Of a stretch of DNA of 64,000 nt, positions 20,662 to 28,563 are shown piece by piece (position 1 is the stretch's first letter; each line of letters begins with the position of its first letter). The notes under the pieces are model-generated. The model saw only the letters and a program-made list of their open reading frames with translations. It was not told where the DNA came from and did no database searches. The translations under genes and the position numbers were made by a program. Where the stretch lies: contig NZ_MAJS01000079.1 of NCBI RefSeq assembly GCF_001690985.1, positions 186,001 to 250,000 of the forward strand, in the 5' to 3' direction. The DNA is from Aliivibrio sp. 1S175. Lineage in GTDB: Bacteria > Pseudomonadota > Gammaproteobacteria > Enterobacterales > Vibrionaceae.

Positions 20662-22170
20662 ATGGCATGTATAAAAAGTTTGCTAGCTTCATCGATAGCA
20701 ATTATTTTAGTAGGCTGTGGTGGTTCAGATAGTAATAATGATAATACTGGTGGTAACAATCCAGTATCAGGTAAAGTAATTGATGGATACGTTGTTGGTG
20801 CAAACGTGTTCCTTGATTTAAACAACAACGGTCTACATGATCGTGGTGAACCGTTCAATAAATCAGATGAAAATGGCGACTATAAAATGTCACTGTCTAA
20901 CGCTGACTATGAATGTCTTCAATGGGTTCCAACTATTGTTCAAGTACCAGTAGGTGCTATGGACTTAGATTTGGGCGTAGTTACTGAAGCTTATGAAATG
21001 ATCATTCCTCCAACGTATGATCCATTAGCAAACAGTTCTTCACGTCATGCAACTCCATTAACAACTATGTTATGGAATAGTGTTTCAGCTAATAAAACAT
21101 CTGCTGATTCAGCTGTTGGTATGACCTGTGCTGAAATTAAGACTAATGTTAATGCTCAGAACATTGCTCGTATTGCACTACATGATTCTATCTCATTTGT
21201 TGAAATTCAATATGGTGTAACTGAAGAAGATATTTACTCTGACTTCGTTGCTCGTGGAGATGTTGAAACTCATGAGAAGGCTATGAAGATTGTTAAAGGT
21301 CTGAAAAAGTCTTACCCTGAATCAATTGAAATTCGTCACCAATATCCTGAAGCTTGGCATGCATCAGTAAACTACTACTTCACTAATGACAATACGCGTA
21401 ACCTAGACAAATGGTATCGCAATATTCAAGTTGTTGGTAATATAGATATGATTGCTACAACATACCGTATGGAAGATGACCTTAGTACAGAAATGTATTT
21501 AGTTTATGAGTCATTCCAAGAAGCAAATGAAAAGTTTACATATAATCCAACGGGTTATAAACATGAATTAATTTCATTTAACTCTACTGCGGCATTATCT
21601 ACTGATGGTAATGGTGACTATATTGTTGGTGAATATGATTGTGTTCAAAGTGAAAGCATTGGTGTTACTAATCAACAAGGTGAAAATATTGGTGATATTA
21701 AATCAATTACTAACTCATATACTCTTCATAATGTAACTGATCCTAAAACTGAATGTTCAAGTTTTGATTCAAATCTAATTGATGACCAATCAGTAAGTCA
21801 AAATGAATATAATCGTAATAGTCTTAATCAACTAGCTAAATCAAATTCATATGTATTTAACGCATCTAATCCAGCTCCTCATGGTTGGGTAGATTTCAAG
21901 AATACCTTTGTTGACGTAAATGAAGTAGTTGAATTTGTAGATTCATACAGTAATGATTTTGATACTAACGATACTGAAGGTGCATCAAACACTGCACGCT
22001 ATATCAATTACATGGACAACAACAATGAAGTTTATATTAATAAATCAATCATTGATAACGATGGTGTAATTGGATTATCTTGTAATCGTACTACTAGGTT
22101 TGCTGATGGTTCTGAATTACTATTTGAAACAAGTACTGACTGTGTAAACTGGACAGTTCAAGAGTTCTAA
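20662..22170 (+). CDS. Calcium-binding-type lipoprotein of the island
   Basis: Predicted secreted lipoprotein of about 502 residues with a signal peptide ending in the lipobox LVGC, then a Gly/Asn/Ser linker. A repeat-like domain near 35-80 has DLNNNGLHDRGEP followed by DENGDYK, the calcium-binding loop pattern found in SdrD/B-type and dockerin-like domains. The remaining 400 residues are rich in Asn, Ser and Thr and are not recognised. The ATG at 20662 is preferred over 20650 because it gives a clean signal peptide. Codon use is A/T-biased. A surface or adhesion role is inference. Confidence 0.65.
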   Translation: MACIKSLLASSIAIILVGCGGSDSNNDNTGGNNPVSGKVIDGYVVGANVFLDLNNNGLHDRGEPFNKSDENGDYKMSLSNADYECLQWVPTIVQVPVGAMDLDLGVVTEAYEMIIPPTYDPLANSSSRHATPLTTMLWNSVSANKTSADSAVGMTCAEIKTNVNAQNIARIALHDSISFVEIQYGVTEEDIYSDFVARGDVETHEKAMKIVKGLKKSYPESIEIRHQYPEAWHASVNYYFTNDNTRNLDKWYRNIQVVGNIDMIATTYRMEDDLSTEMYLVYESFQEANEKFTYNPTGYKHELISFNSTAALSTDGNGDYIVGEYDCVQSESIGVTNQQGENIGDIKSITNSYTLHNVTDPKTECSSFDSNLIDDQSVSQNEYNRNSLNQLAKSNSYVFNASNPAPHGWVDFKNTFVDVNEVVEFVDSYSNDFDTNDTEGASNTARYINYMDNNNEVYINKSIIDNDGVIGLSCNRTTRFADGSELLFETSTDCVNWTVQEF

Positions 22171-22273
22171 TATAACAAGTTTGTAGAAAAAGAATTGCTG
22201 AAGTTACAAACTAAATTTCAAACTCTGTTTATGGTAGGAGTGATGCGTCACTACTATCAGAGATTATCCAGAT

Positions 22274-22302
22274 TGACATCGTGTGATGATTCTACGATGT
22301 CA
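22274..22302 (+). terminator. Hairpin downstream of the island lipoprotein gene
   Basis: Perfect 9-bp stem TGACATCGT / ACGATGTCA with an 11-nt loop, 104 nt past the stop. It lacks a T-run and so may be a regulatory or recombination site rather than a terminator. Confidence 0.35.
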
Positions 22303-22494
22303 TTACACCTACAAGCATGAGCGTAAAGCAAAATCAAATAACAGCAATGTATTCATTGCTAAACTCAGTTTGTGAAATTTAGCATTAATCCCCGCTATAC
22401 ATAACCTGAACTAACACCATTCAAACTAAACCCGTAATAAACAGCCAATCAAGTACATATTAATTAATAGAATATCTACTTAATGGAGGTTTGA

Positions 22495-23742
22495 ATGAGT
22501 AAGCAAAACCCACAACGACTCACTACCGCATTTCTAAACAATCTCAAGCCCAATCCTGCTAACGCAAAATCTACTGATTACGAAGTTAACCTGTCTGCTA
22601 TGAAAGACAGTGGATTACCTATTGGTGTTCGTTGCTTAGTCGGTAAGTCAGGAAATAAACGGTTCTTATTGCGTTATACAAGTCCCATAACAGGAAAGAA
22701 AGCATCAATTAGCTTAGGGAAATACCCTGAAACTGAATTGAATGTGTTACGAAAACTGGCGAGGGAATATCGTCAGAAGATACTTGAAGGAGTTGACCCT
22801 AAGCTTGAGCGAGATAACAAGGTAGCTGATTCTGGTATGACATTAGAGAGGTTTTTTGAAGATGTCTATGTTCCATTAGCAAAGCAGAAAAAATCAACTT
22901 GGAGGCATGATATAGCTCGATTTCGGTTAGCAAAATCAATACATCATGTTCCTATTAATGAGCTTACCCCTTCCCATATTATCAAGGTGCAACTTGAGCT
23001 TTTTGAATCCACTCATAAGGCAGGAAAGAAGTATGCAGTAGCCACTATTAATAGAGTCTTGGCTTTGCTAAAAACTATAAATAAGCAAGCGTACCGCCTA
23101 ATGGATGCGCCCTTTATTGCTGATAAAATTAGTTTAACGCGAGAGGATAATGTACGTACTGGATATCTGTCTGAAAGTGAACTTAAAACCTTCATTGGTC
23201 ACGCTCTGGATTATCCTGATAAACATACAGGTGCATTTTTAGCTTTGCTATTTCTTACAGGATTAAGAGATAAAGAACTGAGATTTCGCTTGTGGAATGA
23301 CATCAATTTAGAAGAACAAACTCTTTATATAAGTAGAACTAAAAATGGCAGTTCACACGTTATTTATCTGAGTGATTACATGGTTCAAATATTGGAGTCA
23401 TTACCTAAAGTGATAAATAATCCTTATATCTTTGCTGGACAGCGGCAAGGTCAACCGATAAGTCCTGCTAGACATGCTTTGAAGGTGATTAAATTAAAAA
23501 TGGGACTGCCTGATATCCCCGGAGATAAAGCAAATATAACTCTACACAGTGCTCGTCATACCGTTGGTAGTTTATTGGCCTCGAATGGTGTGCCGTTGCA
23601 CGACATAGCAAAGCAGTTAAATCATGCAGACCTATCATCAACAAGGCGCTACTCCAAGCTAACTGTAGGGCGTAGGCGTGAAATAGGCTCTCGATTATCA
23701 GATATGGTCACGACTAAACCTGAGATTTGTTGGAAAGAGTGA
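22495..23742 (+). CDS. Tyrosine integrase of the tRNA-Leu element
   Basis: A 415-residue site-specific recombinase of the P4/DUF4102 type. The N-terminal arm-binding domain (about 1-95, with the SLGKYPETELNVLRKLAREYR pattern split across 73-93) is followed by a SAM-like core-binding domain (about 115-205) and the catalytic domain. All catalytic residues are present: Arg258 (TGLRDKE), Lys283 (RTKNG), His351 and Arg354 (HSARH), His377 (LNHAD) and Tyr386 (RRYSKL). It starts at ATG after GGAGG. It is the natural candidate for recombination at the 105-bp repeat, though it lies 2.4 kb inside the element. Confidence 0.95.
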   Translation: MSKQNPQRLTTAFLNNLKPNPANAKSTDYEVNLSAMKDSGLPIGVRCLVGKSGNKRFLLRYTSPITGKKASISLGKYPETELNVLRKLAREYRQKILEGVDPKLERDNKVADSGMTLERFFEDVYVPLAKQKKSTWRHDIARFRLAKSIHHVPINELTPSHIIKVQLELFESTHKAGKKYAVATINRVLALLKTINKQAYRLMDAPFIADKISLTREDNVRTGYLSESELKTFIGHALDYPDKHTGAFLALLFLTGLRDKELRFRLWNDINLEEQTLYISRTKNGSSHVIYLSDYMVQILESLPKVINNPYIFAGQRQGQPISPARHALKVIKLKMGLPDIPGDKANITLHSARHTVGSLLASNGVPLHDIAKQLNHADLSSTRRYSKLTVGRRREIGSRLSDMVTTKPEICWKE

Positions 23743-23778
23743 TATTAGAGTTACAGATAAGATAGATAATAACATTAG

Positions 23779-23820
23779 AAAAGCCCCTGTTTAGCTCAAT
23801 GCTAAACAGGGGCTTTTTCA
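23779..23820 (+). terminator. Terminator after the integrase
   Basis: Long perfect stem AAAGCCCCTGTTTAGC / GCTAAACAGGGGCTTT with a 5-nt loop and trailing Ts. Confidence 0.93.
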
Positions 23821-23840
23821 TTATTTAAGGGAAATTTACG

Positions 23841-24221
23841 ATGAAGAAAGTAAATAAATTTGAAGAGGTAGCGTCACTGCCAATTCCCGAGCGTGTGAAA
23901 AGAAAATTACTTGAACACCTGATTGAGCCATTCGGTGATGAGAAATCAACGAGCGAAGTATGGGAGGAAATTAATACTTGTTTGTACCTTATTGAGGAAG
24001 GCGATACAGATAAATCATTGAGTGAAGAAAGTGAGCAGGTGCAGCACCTATTACGTTTTGCAACTAACTATCCGGAGTTCGTTTTACTACTAGATGATGA
24101 ACGTCCTTGGCTGTTAGCACTTGCCATTATAACCAGTGACGGTGGTGGTATTTACTTAGTTGCTCCCATGAATAGTCCAACGTTCCCTGTCGTCAAGCTC
24201 GCTGACCAAGCTGAATCTTAA
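23841..24221 (+). CDS. Hypothetical protein of the island backbone
   Basis: A 126-residue acidic protein with AAGGGAAATT upstream of its ATG. It is predicted to be mostly helical in the first 90 residues, with a short hydrophobic C-terminal beta part (GGGIYLVAPM). No family is recognised. It lies right behind the integrase terminator and 44 nt before the next gene on the same strand, so the three genes 23841-25337 may form a unit. Confidence 0.6.
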   Translation: MKKVNKFEEVASLPIPERVKRKLLEHLIEPFGDEKSTSEVWEEINTCLYLIEEGDTDKSLSEESEQVQHLLRFATNYPEFVLLLDDERPWLLALAIITSDGGGIYLVAPMNSPTFPVVKLADQAES

Positions 24222-24265
24222 AACTAAATTAAACCTGAACAATTCCATCTTAAAGGAGGTGTCAC

Positions 24266-24805
24266 ATGGCACGTAAATCAAATAATAAACAAGCAACGGT
24301 TAAATCTGATGTTGAAATCAGTAATGAAGAAGTTTCTATTCAACCTGAAATCGCAGGAGGTAATGAACAAGCTGAAGTTACAGCAGATGTACCAGTAGAC
24401 CATTTCACTAATATCGTTCTTGATGGTAAAGCATTAAAACTATCACCGAAAACAGTAAATCATGTGTTCTACGAGCTTTCTGAACATGATGAACTAAAAG
24501 TCTTATATCTTCGTCTTTCAGGTAATGAGGGAGGAGGACTTCATTCTAAGGAATGGATTGCTATTGACGATGTATTTACTTTACTAAATGAGCAAGAAGA
24601 CAAGCCATTTAAGAGCACTGTATTTAAATCTGCATTCAAAGGTAGTAGTGCAAATAATACCGGGTTCTTAGCGGCTTGTTGCCGTGGGCTTGGTCTTATC
24701 ATCCCAACGGAGAAATCAGTGTTTCTTCATCAACTAGCACCTGATTACGAGCAACGTAGAGAGGAGTTGTTATCTCTAGTGGACGGTGAAACTAAGTCTG
24801 AATAA
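24266..24805 (+). CDS. Hypothetical protein of the island backbone
   Basis: A 179-residue protein with a strong AAAGGAGG ribosome site. The first 50 residues are low-complexity and probably disordered (rich in Lys, Glu, Val); the rest looks globular, with an EWIAIDDVF...L core and a Cys pair (AACCRGLGL). No signal peptide or known domain is recognised. Confidence 0.6.
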   Translation: MARKSNNKQATVKSDVEISNEEVSIQPEIAGGNEQAEVTADVPVDHFTNIVLDGKALKLSPKTVNHVFYELSEHDELKVLYLRLSGNEGGGLHSKEWIAIDDVFTLLNEQEDKPFKSTVFKSAFKGSSANNTGFLAACCRGLGLIIPTEKSVFLHQLAPDYEQRREELLSLVDGETKSE

Positions 24806-24905
24806 TTCTGAAAAATCATCAATCCTTACCAACCAAGCCTGTTTAGGCTTTCATACCTCGCTCTAACTAAGGGCGTATTCTTAACAAATTAAACGAGACT
24901 TTATT

Positions 24906-25337
24906 ATGAACTTAACTTTTAGTGTTGAGGGCTTGCTGCTGCCTGTCAGTCTGGATTTGCAAGACAAGCTAGAACAAATCGCCAATCAACATGACCTACC
25001 AACACCATCAACCACTGCCTTAACCTTTAATTTTAGAGACACTAGTTACAGTGCTGAAAGTGGTGGTTGGCATCCAGTGGAAATTCGTATCGAGCAAGAA
25101 AATGGGCAATGGAGCTTTAGCTACATTACTGACTTTAGTTATGTGGGGTATCCATATCCTGAACTGGCTAAAGATGTTGATTTTGATTTTTCCAATGGAG
25201 AAGTTGTATTTCAAAACATGCAACCATTGCCTATTAGTGACATGAGCGTGATGGACTTCTATCAGATGTGGGAGATGAATTTCTTAGCTTATGTAGGCAT
25301 GGAAGCGTTCGATGAAATAAAAGTTACGGTGGATTAA
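24906..25337 (+). CDS. DUF2787 family protein
   Basis: A 143-residue protein matching what is known of DUF2787, a family found mainly in vibrio mobile elements: FNFRDTSYSAESGGWHPVEI in the middle, then SYITDFSYVG and a DFDFSNGEVVF strand. Function unknown. In other vibrio islands such genes often lie near the integrase, as here (established only as a co-occurrence). Confidence 0.8.
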   Translation: MNLTFSVEGLLLPVSLDLQDKLEQIANQHDLPTPSTTALTFNFRDTSYSAESGGWHPVEIRIEQENGQWSFSYITDFSYVGYPYPELAKDVDFDFSNGEVVFQNMQPLPISDMSVMDFYQMWEMNFLAYVGMEAFDEIKVTVD

Positions 25338-25899
25338 TCCATCAGTACCAAACCAAGTTGAAAGTACCATGTATGCACCATAAAATCTGTCAGTCACTTC
25401 CTAGTGAAATTAAGGCTTTCTATTATCTCATGTTTGTCATGGTGTGATGGGAGGCCTTTTTAATTTGAGTTGTGAACTACAAGGTTTTGCCAATCCGTTG
25501 TGTTTTGGAACCAGAGGGGAGTCATTCGATGGAGTTTGAAAATGGTGTTTGAATCGAGGAGAAGATTTTAATTTAACCTGTTTTCATGGTGGTTACTGGA
25601 TTTTTGGCATTAGTCACTCCCATTGCTTCAACAAGCAATGGGAGTGTGGTGTTTGTTTCCTTTAGGGCGAGTATGGAGAAAGAGTAGTGAATGTAATTTA
25701 CTCTGTAATTCTCCATAGTCATTTGTTCTATTACAGCGCCAAGAGCGCACTTAATTCTATGTTAGCTATTTAATGTGAAAAAATGGACTTTTTCAGAGTT
25801 CTGATACGTCGTAAATGAGGTGTTAATGTCAATGACGGCGTAGTACATAGATTTGTTTTCGTGCTGATGAATGAGTGAAAGTAAGTCTATTCGAACTGT
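25338..25899. other. 560-bp intergenic stretch between backbone genes and the WYL gene
   Basis: No gene is supported. It contains the perfect hairpin at 25615-25646. The part next to 25899 is the 3' flank of the WYL gene on the minus strand. Confidence 0.5.
25615..25646. terminator. Perfect 14-bp hairpin between converging genes
   Basis: CACTCCCATTGCTT / AAGCAATGGGAGTG with a 4-nt loop (CAAC). It lacks a long T-run on either side, so it is either a weak terminator or a structural site. Confidence 0.5.
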
Positions 25900-26790
25900 C
25901 TACTTGGTTGAATCTAAATAGGATTGTAACTCTTGCATCAATTGATATCGAAACCAGTCAGGTGATAGAACCTCAACATCAGGAACCCACGATTTTAAAT
26001 AACGGATTAATGATGATGTGTTATTGGTTTTATAACTAAGCAGTGCATCACCTGATTCTAGTTCTTTTAACACCACAAATGGATGTAAAGACTCCTCATT
26101 CAAGATGGTGTCAACCGCATTACGGTGAACATTAACAATGACTTCAATAATACAAGGAAGCTCATTATCTACGGGATGCTCAGTGAGTTGCTTTTCGATA
26201 TTACGATGAGGAATGTATTTATCCTCGTGTCGAATAAATTGAGAAATATAGGCAACTCTGAGCGAATCTAATCGCTCTCTGTGGCTCCCTGCCAGATACC
26301 AGAACCCTCTGTCATTCACCAACCGATAAGGGTGGAACTCGGAGTAGGTTTTATCATTGTAGGTAAAGGAAATAACATGCTTTCTCTGTATTGCTTCAAC
26401 TAATTTATCAAAGATTTGAGCATTATTACTGATGTTTTCAATGTTGGGATTTTTAAATAGAAATGGTGGCGTCACCTGACTGTTCAATATTCCATTACTA
26501 AGATAATGCTTACCTGAGAATAGGGAATCCAGTCCCATATTAAGTAATAACACAGACAGCTCTCGGCCTGATTGCTTGCCTAATACGGTCGGGTTTAAGA
26601 AGTATGTTGCTCCTTGTCTTTCTATCGGAAGGTAATCTAATCGCTCGTTAAAATCCCGTTGTAGTGTTCGTGTAGATACATTGAACTCGATAGCTAATTC
26701 TTCCAGATGCAGTTTTTCACCCGTATTCAATCGGGTCAATATCATGCCTAGTCTCCTAGCTAATTTGTCGTATTTCTCACTCTCTTTCAT
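25900..26790 (-). CDS. WYL-domain transcriptional regulator
   Basis: A 296-residue regulator: a DeoR-like winged HTH (about residues 10-50, with LAIEFNVSTRTLQRDF as the recognition helix region), a linker, a WYL sensor domain (about 135-205) with HPYRLVNDRGFWYLAG, and a WCX-like C-terminal part ending near SWVPDVEVLSPDW. WYL proteins usually sense nucleic acid or nucleotide signals and often repress defence or mobile-element genes (family knowledge). It stands between the integrase block and the small-gene block and may control either. Its own promoter region is 26791-27066. Confidence 0.88.
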   Translation of the reverse strand: MKESEKYDKLARRLGMILTRLNTGEKLHLEELAIEFNVSTRTLQRDFNERLDYLPIERQGATYFLNPTVLGKQSGRELSVLLLNMGLDSLFSGKHYLSNGILNSQVTPPFLFKNPNIENISNNAQIFDKLVEAIQRKHVISFTYNDKTYSEFHPYRLVNDRGFWYLAGSHRERLDSLRVAYISQFIRHEDKYIPHRNIEKQLTEHPVDNELPCIIEVIVNVHRNAVDTILNEESLHPFVVLKELESGDALLSYKTNNTSSLIRYLKSWVPDVEVLSPDWFRYQLMQELQSYLDSTK

Positions 26791-27066
26791 ATCTACAACT
26801 TTACGGTGAGCACATGTCAGGATGTGTCGAGGGATAAAGAGAAGTGATTTTTACTTAGAAAAATCAATAGGGTTACTGGATTTGTTATCAATTTCATCAC
26901 CTTTGCTTCCTCATGCTCCGTAAGGCTTTGCAGGCAAATCGTAAATTTCTTATCTCTCTCGACACAACGTGTCGGGGAGCAACTTCAAAATAAACGGACT
27001 CCATGAAAGGCTCATTGTCGAGTTTGGCTTTGTGGTATTCGTTTTGTAATAAAAAGGACAATCGAA
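26791..27066. other. Divergent promoter region of the WYL gene and the small-gene cluster
   Basis: A 276-bp stretch between divergent genes. It probably holds both promoters and a WYL operator. No perfect palindrome longer than 8 bp stands out. Confidence 0.4.
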
Positions 27067-27375
27067 ATGAAAAGTACATTAATAAAATCACTGGTAGTCG
27101 GCGTTATGCTGTCTTCAATGTCACATCCAGTTTTGGCTTATGGTGGCGGCAGTGGCGGAACATTAGGTGGAAGTCCTTCTATTGCTAAAGAGCAATTAGA
27201 AGCGAAATGGAATGGAAAAACAGGGCCACAAGCCACTCCGATTTCAGGGATTATTGCTCATTGGAAAGCGGACGCTTGTGGGACTCTAAATGGAAAGCAA
27301 TTAGACCCTACCAAGTGTGATGATGGTGATGAAAACAAAGAGACTTCATTGCGTAATACAGAAATGAACCAATAG
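27067..27375 (+). CDS. Small exported protein with Gly-rich N terminus
   Basis: A 102-residue protein with a Sec signal peptide (about 1-24, ending VLA) followed by YGGGSGGTLGGS and an acidic C terminus (CDDGDENKE). Two cysteines in the mature part could form a disulfide. It starts at ATG after AAGGAC. No family recognised. It is the first gene of the same-strand run of very small genes. Confidence 0.65.
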   Translation: MKSTLIKSLVVGVMLSSMSHPVLAYGGGSGGTLGGSPSIAKEQLEAKWNGKTGPQATPISGIIAHWKADACGTLNGKQLDPTKCDDGDENKETSLRNTEMNQ

Positions 27376-27395
27376 TAATTAGGAGCTTAAGTAAA

Positions 27396-27557
27396 ATGTC
27401 ATTTTTTAAGAGTATCGGTAATGGACCTAAATCATGGACTTGTCATCAATGCAGTAAGAAGACAGATGTGAAAGGCGGAACATCGTGTAGCCGTTGTGGT
27501 CAGTGGGTTTGCAATAGCTGCAAGCAAGTGGCTCAGAACTACTGTAAGACGTGTTGA
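27396..27557 (+). CDS. 53-residue zinc-ribbon protein
   Basis: A short gene (ATG 27396, TGA 27555-27557) with AGGAGC upstream. Four CxxC knuckles are spaced along the chain: CHQC, CSRC, CNSC and CKTC, enough for two treble-clef or rubredoxin-like zinc sites. The 15-residue N terminus is basic. It begins 20 nt after the exported gene stop. Double zinc-ribbon domains often bind nucleic acid or scaffold protein complexes; the role here is unknown. Confidence 0.7.
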   Translation: MSFFKSIGNGPKSWTCHQCSKKTDVKGGTSCSRCGQWVCNSCKQVAQNYCKTC

Positions 27558-27585
27558 TAGTTACTTGAAGTTATAGGAGAGGATT

Positions 27586-27723
27586 ATGGGCGGTTGGACG
27601 GAAGACCAAGGCGATTATGATGATGGCACAGAAGATTCTGGTTTCAGTCAGGACTTCGATATGGAACCGGGCGATGACGGTTGGTTAGGTGGCGACTTCA
27701 TGGCTGACGATGATGACGATTAG
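27586..27723 (+). CDS. 45-residue hyperacidic protein
   Basis: ATG 27586 to TAG 27721-27723, with a good ribosome site (AGGAGAGG). Of 45 residues, 18 are Asp or Glu and none is Lys or Arg; the end is a run of five Asp. Aromatic and Gly residues (W4, Y11, F20, F24, W33, F38) alternate with the acidic ones. Such composition recalls DNA-mimic anti-restriction proteins or acidic chaperone tails, but it is shorter than Ocr or ArdA and matches neither by eye. Confidence 0.6.
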   Translation: MGGWTEDQGDYDDGTEDSGFSQDFDMEPGDDGWLGGDFMADDDDD

Positions 27724-27752
27724 GCTATCTCGATAATTTGATTAAGTCTTAG

Positions 27753-27783
27753 GGCGATGCCAGTAATGGTGTCGCCTTTTTTC
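27753..27783 (+). terminator. Terminator after the hyperacidic gene
   Basis: GGCGATGC / GTGTCGCC stem (8 bp, two wobbles) and seven Ts. Confidence 0.8.
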
Positions 27784-27808
27784 ATATCTGAAATAACAGG
27801 ATAATAAT

Positions 27809-28009
27809 ATGAAGAAAAATGCGATGTCGGTTTACTACCCTGATACAGATACACCAACTCGTTATGAAGTAGAGCTGAGTGAGTCTGGTTGTAAAAAAGG
27901 TATGGTTATTGGTGGGATGATAGGGTCTAAGGTGCCGCATCCATTAGGTACACCCGTAGGAATTATTATAGGCGGCTTGCTGGGAAGTGTATTCGGTAAG
28001 GCGGATTGA
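27809..28009 (+). CDS. Small glycine-zipper membrane protein
   Basis: A 66-residue protein after AGGATAA. The C-terminal 35 residues form a glycine-rich hydrophobic stretch (MVIGGMIGSKV, then GIIIGGLLGSVFG) with GxxxG-like spacing, as in small membrane-inserting or pore-type proteins. The N-terminal 30 residues are polar. No signal peptide. Function unknown; a toxin-like role is only one possibility and no antitoxin partner is recognised next to it. Confidence 0.6.
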   Translation: MKKNAMSVYYPDTDTPTRYEVELSESGCKKGMVIGGMIGSKVPHPLGTPVGIIIGGLLGSVFGKAD

Positions 28010-28015
28010 GTCGTT

Positions 28016-28047
28016 AAAAGTAGGGATGTTATATCCCTACTTTTTTA
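28016..28047 (+). terminator. Terminator after the glycine-zipper gene
   Basis: Perfect 12-bp stem AAAAGTAGGGAT / ATCCCTACTTTT with a 5-nt loop and a T-run. Confidence 0.9.
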
Positions 28048-28200
28048 GGGAACGATAAAGCACTTGAATGCATCGCCCATGAACTTAAGTAATGGAAAAG
28101 CCTTTAGCTAAATAGAGTTTTGTTCAGTGTTTTCAAACAAATTAATAACCCTGAATATCAGGCAGGTAAATCTAACTTGTTAAATCAATGGAGTATTAAA

Positions 28201-28464
28201 ATGAAAAACTTTAAACAAATCATCGAACAAAATACAGAGGAATTAAAAACGGGTAACATGCAATCATACCTAGATGTACTAGATGATAGCATCTGCCAAT
28301 ATGAAAGATCATACGAGCCACTGGCTGAATCAGCATACCTACGAAACTATGTACGCTCATGCTTTAGGAACGATCTAGCCCAAAAGAATGGGCATAACTC
28401 ATTTGGCCGTAAACAGTTCTCAAAATACATAGCTCGTTGGTTCCGTAAGGTCGGCTCTAACTAG
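28201..28464 (+). CDS. Small basic hypothetical protein
   Basis: An 87-residue protein from the ATG at 28201, which has GGAG 8 nt upstream; a longer frame from a TTG at 28120 lacks a site. The N-terminal half is acidic and helical; the C-terminal half is basic (RKQFSKYIARWFRK), suggesting nucleic-acid or membrane contact. No family recognised. It is flanked by terminator-like hairpins and converges with the polymerase gene. Confidence 0.6.
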   Translation: MKNFKQIIEQNTEELKTGNMQSYLDVLDDSICQYERSYEPLAESAYLRNYVRSCFRNDLAQKNGHNSFGRKQFSKYIARWFRKVGSN

Positions 28465-28471
28465 GAAAGTG

Positions 28472-28492
28472 CGATACACGTTATGTGTATCG
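28472..28492. terminator. Hairpin after the small basic gene
   Basis: Perfect 8-bp stem CGATACAC / GTGTATCG with a 5-nt loop, 8 nt past the stop at 28464. Confidence 0.5.
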
Positions 28493-28513
28493 TGCCCTCA
28501 AATTTCGGCTAGG

Positions 28514-28558
28514 TGGACACGTAGCCTAAATAGAAATTATATATAGGTTTGGTGTCCA
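28514..28558. repeat. Left 45-nt stem-loop flanking the polymerase operon
   Basis: Two-level palindrome: outer stem TGGACAC / GTGTCCA, 4-nt internal loops (GTAG, TTTG), inner stem CCTA / TAGG and a 15-nt AT loop. It ends 6 nt from the polymerase stop codon. Its layout is the same as that of 33520-33564. Confidence 0.75.
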
Positions 28559-28563
28559 GTTTG

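Noticed and set aside
27809-28464. Type I or II toxin-antitoxin pair
   Set aside because: The glycine-zipper protein might insert into membranes, but no antitoxin family or antisense RNA can be supported, and a terminator separates the two genes.
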